DNA of 64,000 nt from Bacteroidota bacterium (GTDB lineage: Bacteria; Bacteroidota; Ignavibacteria; Kapaibacteriales; Kapaibacteriaceae), in NCBI GenBank assembly GCA_018266735.1, contig JAFDZT010000001.1, positions 62,001-126,000 on the forward strand, given 5' to 3'. Position 1 is the first letter of the stretch, and every line of letters starts with the position of its first letter. The position numbers and the translations under genes are program-made. Below are positions 17,255 through 26,105 of this stretch, piece by piece. The notes under the pieces were generated by a model. The model saw only the letters and a list, made by a program, of their open reading frames with translations, had not been told where the DNA came from and did not search any database.

Positions 17255-18120
17255 TTCTTGACCACCAATCCGTTCAGGGCGGCTTGCAACACCGGACTCA
17301 TCTCTGCGAAGATCTCTGTCCCGCAATAGCTGAGTGCCTGCACCATTCCCTTGGTTCCCGAATAGAAGTAGGCCAGATAGGTCACGTCCACACCTTCGTC
17401 CTTCATCTCGATCATGCATGCCGTGATGGGTGTACCGTTCACGATCAGGTTCGCGCGTTCCTTCACGGTCACTTCCTTGGCCGACTCCCGCATGCCTTCG
17501 ACAAAGGCATCGATGAAGGTGTCGATGGCCAGGAACTGTTTCTGCGAGATCACGGCCACGAAGGCCGTTCCATCCGTATGGGTGAACTCGATGTCGGCAC
17601 CTTCGATCGTCTGCTGCTTGTTCTTCACCCACACCTTCGGGTCGACGTAGAACATCGCACCTGCCGTCAGTGCATACTTCTTCGTTGCCGACGTCGGCTT
17701 GGTGAACGTCTTCTGGGCCTGCATAGAGACAGCGCCAAGCAGAACAAGAACAAGGATCATCGCAGCGGCACGCGCGCGGAACATCAACCGGATCACATAG
17801 GACACATAGACCCCGCAGAGAATGGACATTGCAGCAAGCGACCATACTTCGGGCTTGATCTCCGTTTCCCAACCCATCACGACACGAATGGCGCGACCGA
17901 GCGAGAGAAGCGTGGCAAGTGTTCCGAACACCATTACGGCCGCCGATGCTTGAAACACAGGCTTTTCGAATTGCTCCTTGCGAGCAAGGAGCGTGAGCAC
18001 GAACAAGATCGCTCCGAAGCTGGCAGGGATCAGGGTGGCAGGGCGCTGAATCGCAAGGAACGAACCGGTGCCAACGAGCACGAGCAACGAGGCGATCACG
18101 AATCGGAATCGCTGGATCAT
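17251..18120 (-). CDS. Membrane protein joined to a secreted-protein-like domain, family unknown
   Basis: A 289-residue protein I do not recognise. Residues 1-115 hold four hydrophobic helices. Residues 113-136 then read like a complete second signal peptide (MFRARAAA, a hydrophobic stretch, then SMQAQK), followed by a soluble alpha/beta domain of about 150 residues with VWVKNKQQTIEGADIEFTHTDG. The internal Met113 corresponds to position 17784. Either the last helix simply carries the domain to the periplasm, or the gene is a fusion of two genes with a possible internal start. It overlaps thrS and the thioesterase by four bases each. Confidence 0.6.
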   Translation of the reverse strand: MIQRFRFVIASLLVLVGTGSFLAIQRPATLIPASFGAILFVLTLLARKEQFEKPVFQASAAVMVFGTLATLLSLGRAIRVVMGWETEIKPEVWSLAAMSILCGVYVSYVIRLMFRARAAAMILVLVLLGAVSMQAQKTFTKPTSATKKYALTAGAMFYVDPKVWVKNKQQTIEGADIEFTHTDGTAFVAVISQKQFLAIDTFIDAFVEGMRESAKEVTVKERANLIVNGTPITACMIEMKDEGVDVTYLAYFYSGTKGMVQALSYCGTEIFAEMSPVLQAALNGLVVKK

Positions 18121-20039
18121 GCGCCTGGTACGTTCAGTGCAGTAAAGAGAGCCTTCACATCGGTGACGGCCATGGTGCCCTTATCACCCTCGCCATGCTT
18201 GCGCACGGCAACGGCATTGGCTTCGATCTCCTTTGAACCGATCACAAGGGCGAACGGAATTTTCTTCTGCTCGCTCTCGGCGATCTTTCGAGAGATCTTC
18301 TCGTTGCGCACGTCCAGATGCACACGGAATCCCATGGCCTCGAGTTCGGCCGTGAGGTCTGTTGCATAGGAGTAATGCGCATCGGCAATGGGCAACACAC
18401 TTACTTGCGTTGGTGCCAGCCAGAACGGGAAGTTCCCGGCATAGTGCTCGATGAGGATGGAAATGAAACGCTCCATCGAACCGAACGGCGCACGGTGAAT
18501 GATCACCGGACGGTGCTTTGCATTGTCGCTGCCCGTGTATTCAAGGTTGAATCGTTCCGGCATGACGTAGTCCACCTGCACCGTTCCGAGCTGCCACTTT
18601 CTGCCGATGGCATCGCGCACGATGAAGTCGATCTTCGGTCCGTAGAACGCCGCCTCACCCAATCCGATGAAGTAGTCGAGTCCCATCTCGTCTGCCACAT
18701 CCTTGATCTCTTGCTGCGCGATGTTCCAGAACTCGATGTCGCCACCGTACTTTGATTCGTTCTCGTCGCGGAAGGAGAGTCGTGTGCTCACTTCCATTCC
18801 GAAGGTGCTGAACACCATTTGCGTGAGTTCGGCAACGTTTTTGATCTCTTGCTTGAGTTGATCGTGCGTGCAGTAGATGTGGGCATCGTCTTGCGTGAAT
18901 CCGCGCACGCGCGAAAGTCCATTCAACTCTCCCGACTGCTCATAGCGATACACCGTCCCGAACTCGGCAAGGCGAAGTGGTAGGTCGCGATAGGAGCGAG
19001 GCTTGGACGAGTAGATCTGGTGATGGTGCGGACAGTTCATCGGCTTCAACAGATAGTACTCGTCCTCGATCTGAATGGGCGCGAACTGCGATTCCGAGTA
19101 GTACGGATAGTGTCCGGATGTTTTGTAGAGTTCGAGATTGCCGATGTGCGGCGTGATCACTTCCTGATAGCCGCGCTTCGTCTGCTCTTCGCGCAAGAAC
19201 GCTTCGAGACGTCGACGTAACAACGTTCCGTTCGGAAGCCATACGGGCAGACCTCCGCCGATCATGGGCGTGATCATGTAGATCTCGAGTTCGCGACCAA
19301 GCTTGCGGTGATCACGTCGCTCCGCCTCTTCGCGTTGCTTGATGAATTCTTCGAGTTGCTGCTTCTTCGGGAACGACACGCCATAGATGCGCGTGAGCTG
19401 CTTGCGCTTCTCGTCACCGCGCCAGTAGGCGCCGGCAACCGACAGAAGCTTCGGATACTTGATCATTCCTGTGCCGGGCACATGGGTGCCCCGACAGAGG
19501 TCCGTGAACTCGCCTTGACGGTAGAACGTGATCTCGCTGTCCTTCAGTCCTTCGAGAAGCTCGAGTTTGTACTCGTCGTTCTTCTCAGTGAAGTAGGCAA
19601 CAGCATCGGCCCAGTTCATCTCGATGCGCTCGTAGGGAACGTCGCGCTTGACGAGCTCCATCATCTTCGCTTCGATGGCCGGCAGATCTTCCACGCTCAG
19701 CTTCTTCTCGCCGGGCAGGTCCACATCGTAGTAGAAGCCCTGTTCGATGGGAGGTCCGATGCCGAACTTCGTGCCGGGATAGAGTGCCTCGAGCGCTTCG
19801 GCCATCAAGTGGGCCGTGGAGTGCCAGAAGATCTCGCGTCCGGTCTCGTCGTCGAACGTGACGATGCGCACCGAGGCATCTGCCGTGATGGGCCGAGAAA
19901 GGTCGTAGGGAACGTCGTTCACAATAATGCCCAGCGCTACGCGCGCCAGACCTTCGCTGATGCTCTTCGCAAGGTCCATACCGGTCGTACCGGAGGCCAC
20001 TTCGCGCACATCGCCGTTGGGGAGGGTGATCTTGATCAT
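18117..20039 (-). CDS. thrS: Threonyl-tRNA synthetase
   Basis: A 640-residue class II synthetase of normal length. Domains in order: TGS (residues 1-62, starting MIKITLPNGDVRE), the editing domain with HSTAHLMAEAL (H73, H77), the catalytic core, and the anticodon domain near the C-terminus. The core has zinc-site PMNCPHHHQIY, motif 2 EFGTVYRYEQSGEL and motif 3 HRAPFGSMERFI. A longer frame upstream would enter the THUMP methyltransferase gene, so the ATG at 20039 was chosen. A TATTTTG element ends five bases before it. The downstream gene overlaps by four bases. Confidence 0.96.
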   Translation of the reverse strand: MIKITLPNGDVREVASGTTGMDLAKSISEGLARVALGIIVNDVPYDLSRPITADASVRIVTFDDETGREIFWHSTAHLMAEALEALYPGTKFGIGPPIEQGFYYDVDLPGEKKLSVEDLPAIEAKMMELVKRDVPYERIEMNWADAVAYFTEKNDEYKLELLEGLKDSEITFYRQGEFTDLCRGTHVPGTGMIKYPKLLSVAGAYWRGDEKRKQLTRIYGVSFPKKQQLEEFIKQREEAERRDHRKLGRELEIYMITPMIGGGLPVWLPNGTLLRRRLEAFLREEQTKRGYQEVITPHIGNLELYKTSGHYPYYSESQFAPIQIEDEYYLLKPMNCPHHHQIYSSKPRSYRDLPLRLAEFGTVYRYEQSGELNGLSRVRGFTQDDAHIYCTHDQLKQEIKNVAELTQMVFSTFGMEVSTRLSFRDENESKYGGDIEFWNIAQQEIKDVADEMGLDYFIGLGEAAFYGPKIDFIVRDAIGRKWQLGTVQVDYVMPERFNLEYTGSDNAKHRPVIIHRAPFGSMERFISILIEHYAGNFPFWLAPTQVSVLPIADAHYSYATDLTAELEAMGFRVHLDVRNEKISRKIAESEQKKIPFALVIGSKEIEANAVAVRKHGEGDKGTMAVTDVKALFTALNVPGA

Positions 20040-20044
20040 GACGG

Positions 20045-20051
20045 CAAAATA
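20045..20051 (-). promoter_or_regulatory. Candidate -7 element of thrS (TATTTTG)
   Basis: On the minus strand the sequence reads CGTATTTTGCCGTC followed by the thrS ATG. TATTTTG is one base short of TAnnTTTG and ends five bases before the start. It lies in the 34-base gap after the methyltransferase gene. A leaderless thrS transcript is predicted. Confidence 0.35.
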
Positions 20052-20073
20052 CGAAACCCCGCCATGGGCGGCG

Positions 20074-21237
20074 TTACGGTGCCTCGACAGCCTTGGGTGG
20101 ACGGCGACTTCCGTCGTAGATCTCGTACTCGAAGAGCCTGCATTCGAGGTCTGCGCTGTAGAAGACCATGCGCTTCTTGGCCGCCAGACCAACGTGTTTC
20201 ACCAGTTCGAGATTGCCGGTGAAGATGTAGGCCCAATAGCCCTTGCACTTCTGCTTGAAGAAGTCGCCAATGTCCGCATACACATCGATCAGCGCCGAGA
20301 CGTTGCCGAGGCGCAGACCGTATTCCGGATTCAAGACAATGGCGCCGGGCGCCGGAGGGATGGGGGTCTCGGTGAAGTCGCACACGCCCGTCTCGATCAA
20401 ATGCAGCACACCTGCCGCCTTGGCGTTCTCGCGTGTGGCCTCGATGGCGCGCCGATCGTTATCGCTGCAGAGCACAAAGGGCGATCGGCTCTTGCGTTCC
20501 TTGCTCCTTGCCTCCTTCACCATGGCATCGAAGACCTTGGGATCGTACGGTTGCACGTGCATGAATCCGAAGTTCGTGCGCGTGAGACCCGGAGCGCGGT
20601 TGATGCCGAGAAGGGCCGCTTCGATGCCGAGCGTTCCACTGCCGCACATGGGATTCACAAAGACGGTGCCTGGCTCCCACTGCATGGAGAGGATCACGGC
20701 AGCAGCGAGCGATTCGCGCATGGGGGCCTTGTGCGGGTTCAGACGATAGCCGCGGTCACTGAGCGACGTGCCGCTCGTGTCGACGTAGATCATGGCAACA
20801 TCGGCGTGCCAATACAGATAGAGCACGGCGTAGTCGTTGCTCGACCCGCTGTCGGGTCGACGTCCGGTCTTATCGCGTATGCGATCGACCACAGCATCCT
20901 TGCATTTCACATTGGCGAACAACGAATTGTCGATGCTTGGTGTTTTCACGCTCGAGACCACACTCACGTATCCGTCGGGATCGATCCAGCGCTCCCATTC
21001 CACGCTCTTCACGCCGGCATACATGGCATCGGGCGATGTGGCCTTCCATTCGTGCAAGCGCAACAGCACACGATGCGCGGTGCGCAACCAGAGATTCAAT
21101 CGCATGCAGTCTTCGAACGTGCCCTGCGTTTCCACGCCTGCCTTATGCATGGCAACAATGGGAAGGCCAAGGGCTTCGACTTCGGCGGCAAGGATGCGAG
21201 GCAGTTCGAGCGGACACGTGATCAGGATCGGATACAT
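20074..21237 (-). CDS. THUMP-domain RNA guanine-N2-methyltransferase (RlmL/Trm11-like)
   Basis: A 387-residue protein. The N-terminal THUMP RNA-binding domain (about residues 1-155) is followed by SDRGYRLNPHKAPMRESLAAA, the entry to the methyltransferase domain. The SAM motif is VNPMCGSGTLGIEAAL from residue 194, and VLCSDNDRRAI binds the ribose. The catalytic motif reads NPEYG at residues 303-307 instead of the commoner NPPYG. The family makes m2G in rRNA or tRNA. It overlaps the upstream porin gene by one base. Confidence 0.85.
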   Translation of the reverse strand: MYPILITCPLELPRILAAEVEALGLPIVAMHKAGVETQGTFEDCMRLNLWLRTAHRVLLRLHEWKATSPDAMYAGVKSVEWERWIDPDGYVSVVSSVKTPSIDNSLFANVKCKDAVVDRIRDKTGRRPDSGSSNDYAVLYLYWHADVAMIYVDTSGTSLSDRGYRLNPHKAPMRESLAAAVILSMQWEPGTVFVNPMCGSGTLGIEAALLGINRAPGLTRTNFGFMHVQPYDPKVFDAMVKEARSKERKSRSPFVLCSDNDRRAIEATRENAKAAGVLHLIETGVCDFTETPIPPAPGAIVLNPEYGLRLGNVSALIDVYADIGDFFKQKCKGYWAYIFTGNLELVKHVGLAAKKRMVFYSADLECRLFEYEIYDGSRRPPKAVEAP

Positions 21238-22505
21238 TAGAACTCCACGTGAACGCGAATGGAAAGGATGTGCACCGGACCGCGATCGGCATTGAATCCG
21301 GGATGCATCAAGAGTTGATAGGTTGGCGTCACCCAGAAGTGCTGGTCGTGCATGTGAATGCGGTAGTACACTTCCGACATGATCTCCGGCGAATAGGTCA
21401 GGGCGCCATCGCCGACCATAAAACCAAGTCCACCACGAGCAAGATAGGTTCGATGCGCTTCTGAAATACCATTCACGGCAACAGCAACTCCAACGTTATC
21501 GAGCTTCCTGCCCCACTTCGTTCCGTCTGCCAGCAGACCGATGGTCGCCGTTTGATCGATCTCCGTGAAAGCCCACGTTTCGTTCGCTCCATCATTCCAT
21601 CCGGCGCGGGCAAAGAGTCCGAGCCATGGATTGAGCGCTTGTTCAATGTTCACACCAACACCATACTTCGTGCGGCCTACTTGTCGCGTACTCACAACGC
21701 TTGGTGGCAGATCCGTTGGGGCTTCGGCGACGGCTTGTGTGTAGCTGCCCATGTTCGCATGCGTGAGATATCCAAGAATGCGAATGGTGCCGGGTGTGAC
21801 GTCGTCGTCGTAGCGGAACTGCAGTTCTGCCGTTTCGGAATGTCCGCGCGAAAGGTCCCATTCCAGATCGGGTCCGTTCGCCGTCTTCGGGACAAGGGCG
21901 GACGAGATACGCGCGGCGAATGGTCCACGCTCGTACTCCACGACAAGTCCCACCGTGTATCCGCGCGTGTTGGCCGCATAATCCCACGCACCATTGCTCA
22001 TGAAGGACCAGTTTAGGAACTGTCCGTGTGGATCGTGCGAGAATGCATTGTTATCGAAGAAGTCGGACAGACTGAACTTTCCCGCCGTGATCCGAACCTC
22101 ATCATCGGTTGACGGCTGCAACAGGAACTGCGCATAGAGGCGTGCAACATAGGCTTGCGGCGTTGGATCGCCCACACGGAAGGTCTCGCCATTCGGGAAG
22201 CCGGCGGCGCCAAGGGCACGGCTCAGACCTGCACCACCGGCCAATTCCGGGTCGAATCGCACAAGGATGTTCGGTGAAACGTGCCACGTGAAGAAGAACG
22301 TCGTCGTTAGCGATGTTGCTCCTTCGGAAGAGTCCGACATACTGTTGGCACCGCTGTAGGCGGCCGAGAAGGCCGGGTGATACTGCGTTACCGTGGTCAT
22401 CTGAAAGTGCACGTCGATGGGCGACGACGTCGTGTCATCCTGCGCATGGAGGAGGGCAGTTGTGCAGAGTTGCAGAAGCATCGATAGTACTCGAGAAATG
22501 CGCAT
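21237..22505 (-). CDS. OprB-like carbohydrate-selective porin
   Basis: A 422-residue outer-membrane protein with signal peptide MRISRVLSMLLQLCTTALLHA. GLSRALGAAGFPNGE, then VRITAGKFSLSDFFDNNAFSHDP and FLNWSFMSNGAWDYAANTRGYTVG, are characteristic of the OprB family. The end, SPEIMSEVYYRIHMHDQHFWVTPTYQL, also matches. Members are passive channels, often for sugars, but many homologues in this phylum have unknown substrates. The ATG at 22505 was preferred over an ATG three codons upstream because TAAGTTG ends six bases before it. Confidence 0.8.
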   Translation of the reverse strand: MRISRVLSMLLQLCTTALLHAQDDTTSSPIDVHFQMTTVTQYHPAFSAAYSGANSMSDSSEGATSLTTTFFFTWHVSPNILVRFDPELAGGAGLSRALGAAGFPNGETFRVGDPTPQAYVARLYAQFLLQPSTDDEVRITAGKFSLSDFFDNNAFSHDPHGQFLNWSFMSNGAWDYAANTRGYTVGLVVEYERGPFAARISSALVPKTANGPDLEWDLSRGHSETAELQFRYDDDVTPGTIRILGYLTHANMGSYTQAVAEAPTDLPPSVVSTRQVGRTKYGVGVNIEQALNPWLGLFARAGWNDGANETWAFTEIDQTATIGLLADGTKWGRKLDNVGVAVAVNGISEAHRTYLARGGLGFMVGDGALTYSPEIMSEVYYRIHMHDQHFWVTPTYQLLMHPGFNADRGPVHILSIRVHVEF

Positions 22506-22511
22506 GGGCAG

Positions 22512-22518
22512 CAACTTA
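22512..22518 (-). promoter_or_regulatory. Candidate -7 element of the OprB porin gene (TAAGTTG)
   Basis: Minus-strand TAAGTTGC sits six bases before the porin ATG, between it and the ykgJ-like gene stop at 22516, overlapping that stop. It is a TAnnTTG variant like those of rfbA and thrS. It suggests an internal promoter within the long minus-strand run. Confidence 0.35.
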
Positions 22519-22776
22519 CGGCATGGGGCGCGTATCGACCTCTAACCGTTCAAGGATCTCCATCGCCTCTTCTCGCGTTGTTCCACACATGTCTTCGCGT
22601 GGCTGGAGTGTGCCGCAGAATGCAGGGCGCTCGGGCAAACCGAAGAGACGGCAGGTGAGATCGGCACGAAGTTGCACGCAGGGTACACCGGCAGGTTTGC
22701 CGTTGGGCATCCCTGGAATGGCCGATGTGATCGAGGGCGCAATGCAGCAGGCTGCGCAACCGGTGCGACAGTTCAT
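22516..22776 (-). CDS. YkgJ family cysteine-cluster protein
   Basis: An 86-residue protein with the zinc/iron-chelating cluster C3-x3-C7-x2-C10-C11, then further cysteines at VPCVQL, LTCRLF, AFCGTL and DMCGTT. This matches small YkgJ/DUF5131-like CxxxCxxCC proteins annotated as zinc- or iron-chelating domain proteins; the role is unknown. It overlaps argD by four bases, so the two are probably co-translated. Confidence 0.78.
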   Translation of the reverse strand: MNCRTGCAACCIAPSITSAIPGMPNGKPAGVPCVQLRADLTCRLFGLPERPAFCGTLQPREDMCGTTREEAMEILERLEVDTRPMP

Positions 22777-23948
22777 GCGGCTGCGAGGACGTCGTGCAAT
22801 GCGGCAACGAATTCGTCGACGTCCGTCTCGGTGATGATGTAGGGCGGCACGAGACGGATGACCGTTCCGGCCGTTGCGTTGGCGATCACGCCGCGCTTGA
22901 GGAGTGCCTGTACGAAGGGAGCAGCTTCCGTGGTGAGGACGATGCCTTGCATGCAGCCACGTCCGCGGATCTCGCTCACAAGCGTCGGATGTGCGCGCTG
23001 GACCGCGAGCAAGTGCGTGTGCAGATAGGTGCCGATCTGTTGCACATGCTCCATCTGTCCGCCAAGCACTTCTTCCATCACAGCAATGCCCGCAGCACAG
23101 GCCACGGCATTGCCGCCATACGTTGTGCCATGCATGCCGCGATCGAACAATGCGGCCGCTTCTTCGGTGGCAAGGATCGCACCGAGGGGAAGTCCACCAC
23201 CGATGGCCTTTGCGCAGATGACGATGTCGGGCTTGATCCCATACCGCTCAAAGGCAAAGAACGAACCCGTACGTCCAATACCTGCCTGCACTTCGTCGGC
23301 AATGATGAGCACACCAAGATCACGTTGGATGGCGGCAAGGGCATCGACAAACTCTGGCGTTGCCTCTCGCAGCCCACCCTCCCCTTGCACGAACTCCAGC
23401 ATGATGGCACACGTGGTCGTATCGACGCGCGATGTGAGTGCGTCGACGTCGTTGTACGGAAGAACAAGCGTGTTCGGCAGGAACGGCCCCATGCCCTCTT
23501 TGTAGAGCGGCTTGTCCATGATGGACAGTGCACCATAGGTTCTGCCGTGGAAGCCGCCGCTGAAGCCGACAACATCGTATCGTCCGGCCTTGCTGCCATA
23601 CCGCCTTGCCATCTTCATGGCTCCATCCGTGGCCTCGGCACCGCTGTTGGTGAAGAACACGCGCTGATAGCCGGAGGCGTCGCGCAAGAGCTCGGCAAGA
23701 CGGACCTGCGGCTCCTGATAGAAGAAGTTCGAAACGTGCATGTATCGCTTGGCCTGGTCGATCACGTTCTGCACGACGTGCGGATGCGAGTGTCCAAGAG
23801 CGTTCACCGCGATACCGCCGAGAAAGTCGAGATAGACGGTTCCGTCCATTGCCGTGATGCGACATCCGGATGCAGAGGCGATCTCGATGGGAAGTCGCGA
23901 ATAGGTTTGGAAGATGACGTCGTGTTCGCGTTCGGTAATGCTGCGCAT
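22773..23948 (-). CDS. argD: Acetylornithine/succinyldiaminopimelate-type aminotransferase
   Basis: A 391-residue class III PLP aminotransferase. The cofactor-binding motifs are FFTNSGAEATDGAMK, GFHGRTYGALS, ADEVQAGIGRTG and the Schiff-base lysine in ICAKAIGGGLPLGA. FGGNPV-like TTYGGNAVACAAG follows. The overall pattern resembles ArgD, which makes N-acetylornithine in arginine synthesis and can also serve in lysine synthesis. No other arginine gene is adjacent, so related omega-aminotransferases cannot be fully excluded. It lies one base after the OmpA-family gene. Confidence 0.85.
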   Translation of the reverse strand: MRSITEREHDVIFQTYSRLPIEIASASGCRITAMDGTVYLDFLGGIAVNALGHSHPHVVQNVIDQAKRYMHVSNFFYQEPQVRLAELLRDASGYQRVFFTNSGAEATDGAMKMARRYGSKAGRYDVVGFSGGFHGRTYGALSIMDKPLYKEGMGPFLPNTLVLPYNDVDALTSRVDTTTCAIMLEFVQGEGGLREATPEFVDALAAIQRDLGVLIIADEVQAGIGRTGSFFAFERYGIKPDIVICAKAIGGGLPLGAILATEEAAALFDRGMHGTTYGGNAVACAAGIAVMEEVLGGQMEHVQQIGTYLHTHLLAVQRAHPTLVSEIRGRGCMQGIVLTTEAAPFVQALLKRGVIANATAGTVIRLVPPYIITETDVDEFVAALHDVLAAA

Positions 23949-23949
23949 A

Positions 23950-25488
23950 CTATTTCTTCAGGATCTTGATCTCGACACGACGGTTCAGTTGTCTGCCCTC
24001 TTCCGTTGCGTTGTCGGCGATCGGTTTCGTTTCTCCATAGCCGATGCCAACGATGCGACCCGGCTCGAGCTCTCCCATCTGGATGATGTGGTCGGCAACG
24101 GCCTGCGCACGCGCATGCGAGAGCTTCATGTTGTAGTCGTCCGGACCAACGAAGTCCGTGTGTCCCGCCACTTCGATGATCATCGTTGGATACTGTTTCA
24201 GGATCTCTGCCACACGCATGAGCTCGGGGTGTGACTGCGGACGGATCGTTGCCTTGTTGTAATCGAAGAACACATTCTTCAACACGAAGTACTGTCCTTC
24301 TTCGATCGGCACCAGATACAGGTCACGCTTGATCTCCTGATACGTGGTCACTTGCGTGACATCGATGTTGTCGCTCTCGCTGAGAAAACCAGGTGCTGAC
24401 GCACGGAAAGAATACTCATAGCCAGCCGGCAGGACGATCTTGTATTCACCCGTGAGTGGCGTGGAATGCGCCTCTCCGGCAGGTGCATTCGTTTCCATGA
24501 TCTCGTAGACGATCTCGGCAGAGATCGGTTCGCCGGTCTTCTTGTTCAACACGCGACCGTAGATGAGCACCACCGGACGTGGTCGAACCCGCTCAGGCAG
24601 ACCAACGCGAAAGATGTCGCCCGCTCCAATGGTGTTGGAGTGCGACACGTAGTATGCATAATCACCCTTGGCGGGGATGGTGTAGTAGAGGTCCCATCCC
24701 TGCGTGTTGATCGTTGGACCGAGATTCTCGGGAACCGACCAATTCGTCCACGTTGAATCCTGACGGCGCGAGACGAACACGTCGTACGACCCGAAGCCTC
24801 CGTGTCCGTCCGACGAGAAATACAACGACACACCATCAGAGCTTAGGAACGGCGTGAGTTCATGACCGATGGAGTTCAGCACCGGACCGAGACTCGTTGG
24901 TTCGCTCCACGAACTGTCCGGCTGCAAGAAGCTCACATACAGATCCTTCCCACCCTTCGTGTCCTTGCGCTCGACGGCCATCACCATGGTTCGACCATCG
25001 TTGCCGAGCGAGTACTCGGTGTAGGTGGCAAGGTTGTAGAAGTTCTTGATCTTCACCGGCTTTGGCATTTCCCAACCACCGGAGATGCGGTGCGAGATAG
25101 CAACACTTCGCTGCTGTTGCTGCCGTGCCTCGCCATACGAATCTCCCAACAGGATGGTGTTCCCGTCGGGCGTGATGGAGAGAAGGTAATTGTGATCTCT
25201 GTTGTTCAGGGGAGGACCGATGTTCTTGGCCTGACCCCATGTCCCGTCGGCCTGCAACTCCGAATACCAGATGTCCTGGCGTGCACCGCCCAGGTTCTCG
25301 GGAGAATCACTCCGTACGAAGTACAACGATCTTCCATCCGGTGAGATCACCGGAAGAAGATCGTCGTACACGCTGTTCACCGTTGGTCCAAGATTGACAG
25401 GCCGGAACGTCGAGTCTATGATCCGTTGCTGTGCTGAAAGTGGCAGGGCAGCAAGGAGGAACGCTATGGTGAGGATCGTACGCTGCAA
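23950..25488 (-). CDS. OmpA-family outer-membrane protein with WD40-like PD40 propeller
   Basis: A 512-residue exported protein with signal peptide MQRTILTIAFLLAALPLSAQ. Residues about 30-310 form repeated PD40 blades (for example VISPDGRSLYFVRSD, LSITPDGNTILLGDS and FLSSDGVSLYFSSDGHGGFGSYDVFVS). A short carboxypeptidase-regulatory-like domain follows near 320-385. The C-terminal OmpA domain from about 395 has VEVAGHTDFVG-like peptidoglycan-binding residues and NMKLSHARAQAV. This architecture is common in Bacteroidota cell-envelope proteins, where it anchors the outer membrane to peptidoglycan. It abuts the downstream argD and upstream cyclophilin genes. Confidence 0.85.
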   Translation of the reverse strand: MQRTILTIAFLLAALPLSAQQRIIDSTFRPVNLGPTVNSVYDDLLPVISPDGRSLYFVRSDSPENLGGARQDIWYSELQADGTWGQAKNIGPPLNNRDHNYLLSITPDGNTILLGDSYGEARQQQQRSVAISHRISGGWEMPKPVKIKNFYNLATYTEYSLGNDGRTMVMAVERKDTKGGKDLYVSFLQPDSSWSEPTSLGPVLNSIGHELTPFLSSDGVSLYFSSDGHGGFGSYDVFVSRRQDSTWTNWSVPENLGPTINTQGWDLYYTIPAKGDYAYYVSHSNTIGAGDIFRVGLPERVRPRPVVLIYGRVLNKKTGEPISAEIVYEIMETNAPAGEAHSTPLTGEYKIVLPAGYEYSFRASAPGFLSESDNIDVTQVTTYQEIKRDLYLVPIEEGQYFVLKNVFFDYNKATIRPQSHPELMRVAEILKQYPTMIIEVAGHTDFVGPDDYNMKLSHARAQAVADHIIQMGELEPGRIVGIGYGETKPIADNATEEGRQLNRRVEIKILKK

Positions 25489-26058
25489 TTACTTCCTTGT
25501 GATCTTCATCGAGATCTTCTCGAGTGGATTATCACGCTCGTCGCGTGGCGAGTTCACAATGGCGTCTGCAACTTCCATCCCCGTGACCACTTCTCCGAAG
25601 ACCGTGTATTGTCCATCGAGGAATGGTGTATCTGCAACGCAGATGAAGAACTGTCCACCAAAGCTGTTCGGATCGTTCGTACGAGCTGCCGAGAGGGTTC
25701 CGCGCTTGTGCTTGACCGTCGTGCTGAACTCTGCAGGTACCTTGGTCGGATAGCCGCCGGTTCCCCACGATTCCTTCGATCCCTTGATCGAGTTCGGATC
25801 GCCACCTTGGATCATGAAGTTCGGGATCACGCGGTGAAACGCAGAACCATCATAGTATCCTTCCTTGACGCGCTCATCGAAGAAGGCGCAGTGCTTTGGA
25901 GCAACGTCGGGCATGAGGCGCAAGACGATCTTGCCAAGTTCCTTGCCGCCTTGTGTGACCGTGATCACATATTCGGGAGCCTTTGCCTTCTCGCCGGCGA
26001 CGACCATGGTAACGGCGGCAAGCATCAAGAGGCCTGCGAGTGAAAGTGTGTGAAGCAT
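25489..26058 (-). CDS. Exported peptidyl-prolyl cis-trans isomerase (cyclophilin)
   Basis: A 189-residue cyclophilin with signal peptide MLHTLSLAGLLMLAAVTMVVA. Catalytic-domain marks are FHRVIPNFMIQGGDP, RGTLSAARTNDPNSFGGQFFICV and YTVFGEVVTGMEV. It should assist proline isomerisation in the periplasm. The internal ATG at 26058 was chosen because the signal peptide starts there. It is the second of two cyclophilins in tandem, and its stop abuts the OmpA gene start. Confidence 0.9.
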   Translation of the reverse strand: MLHTLSLAGLLMLAAVTMVVAGEKAKAPEYVITVTQGGKELGKIVLRLMPDVAPKHCAFFDERVKEGYYDGSAFHRVIPNFMIQGGDPNSIKGSKESWGTGGYPTKVPAEFSTTVKHKRGTLSAARTNDPNSFGGQFFICVADTPFLDGQYTVFGEVVTGMEVADAIVNSPRDERDNPLEKISMKITRK

Positions 26059-26105
26059 GTTGAATGAAGTGTAGTGGAACAAACTGACGAATGATCGATG
26101 ACAAC

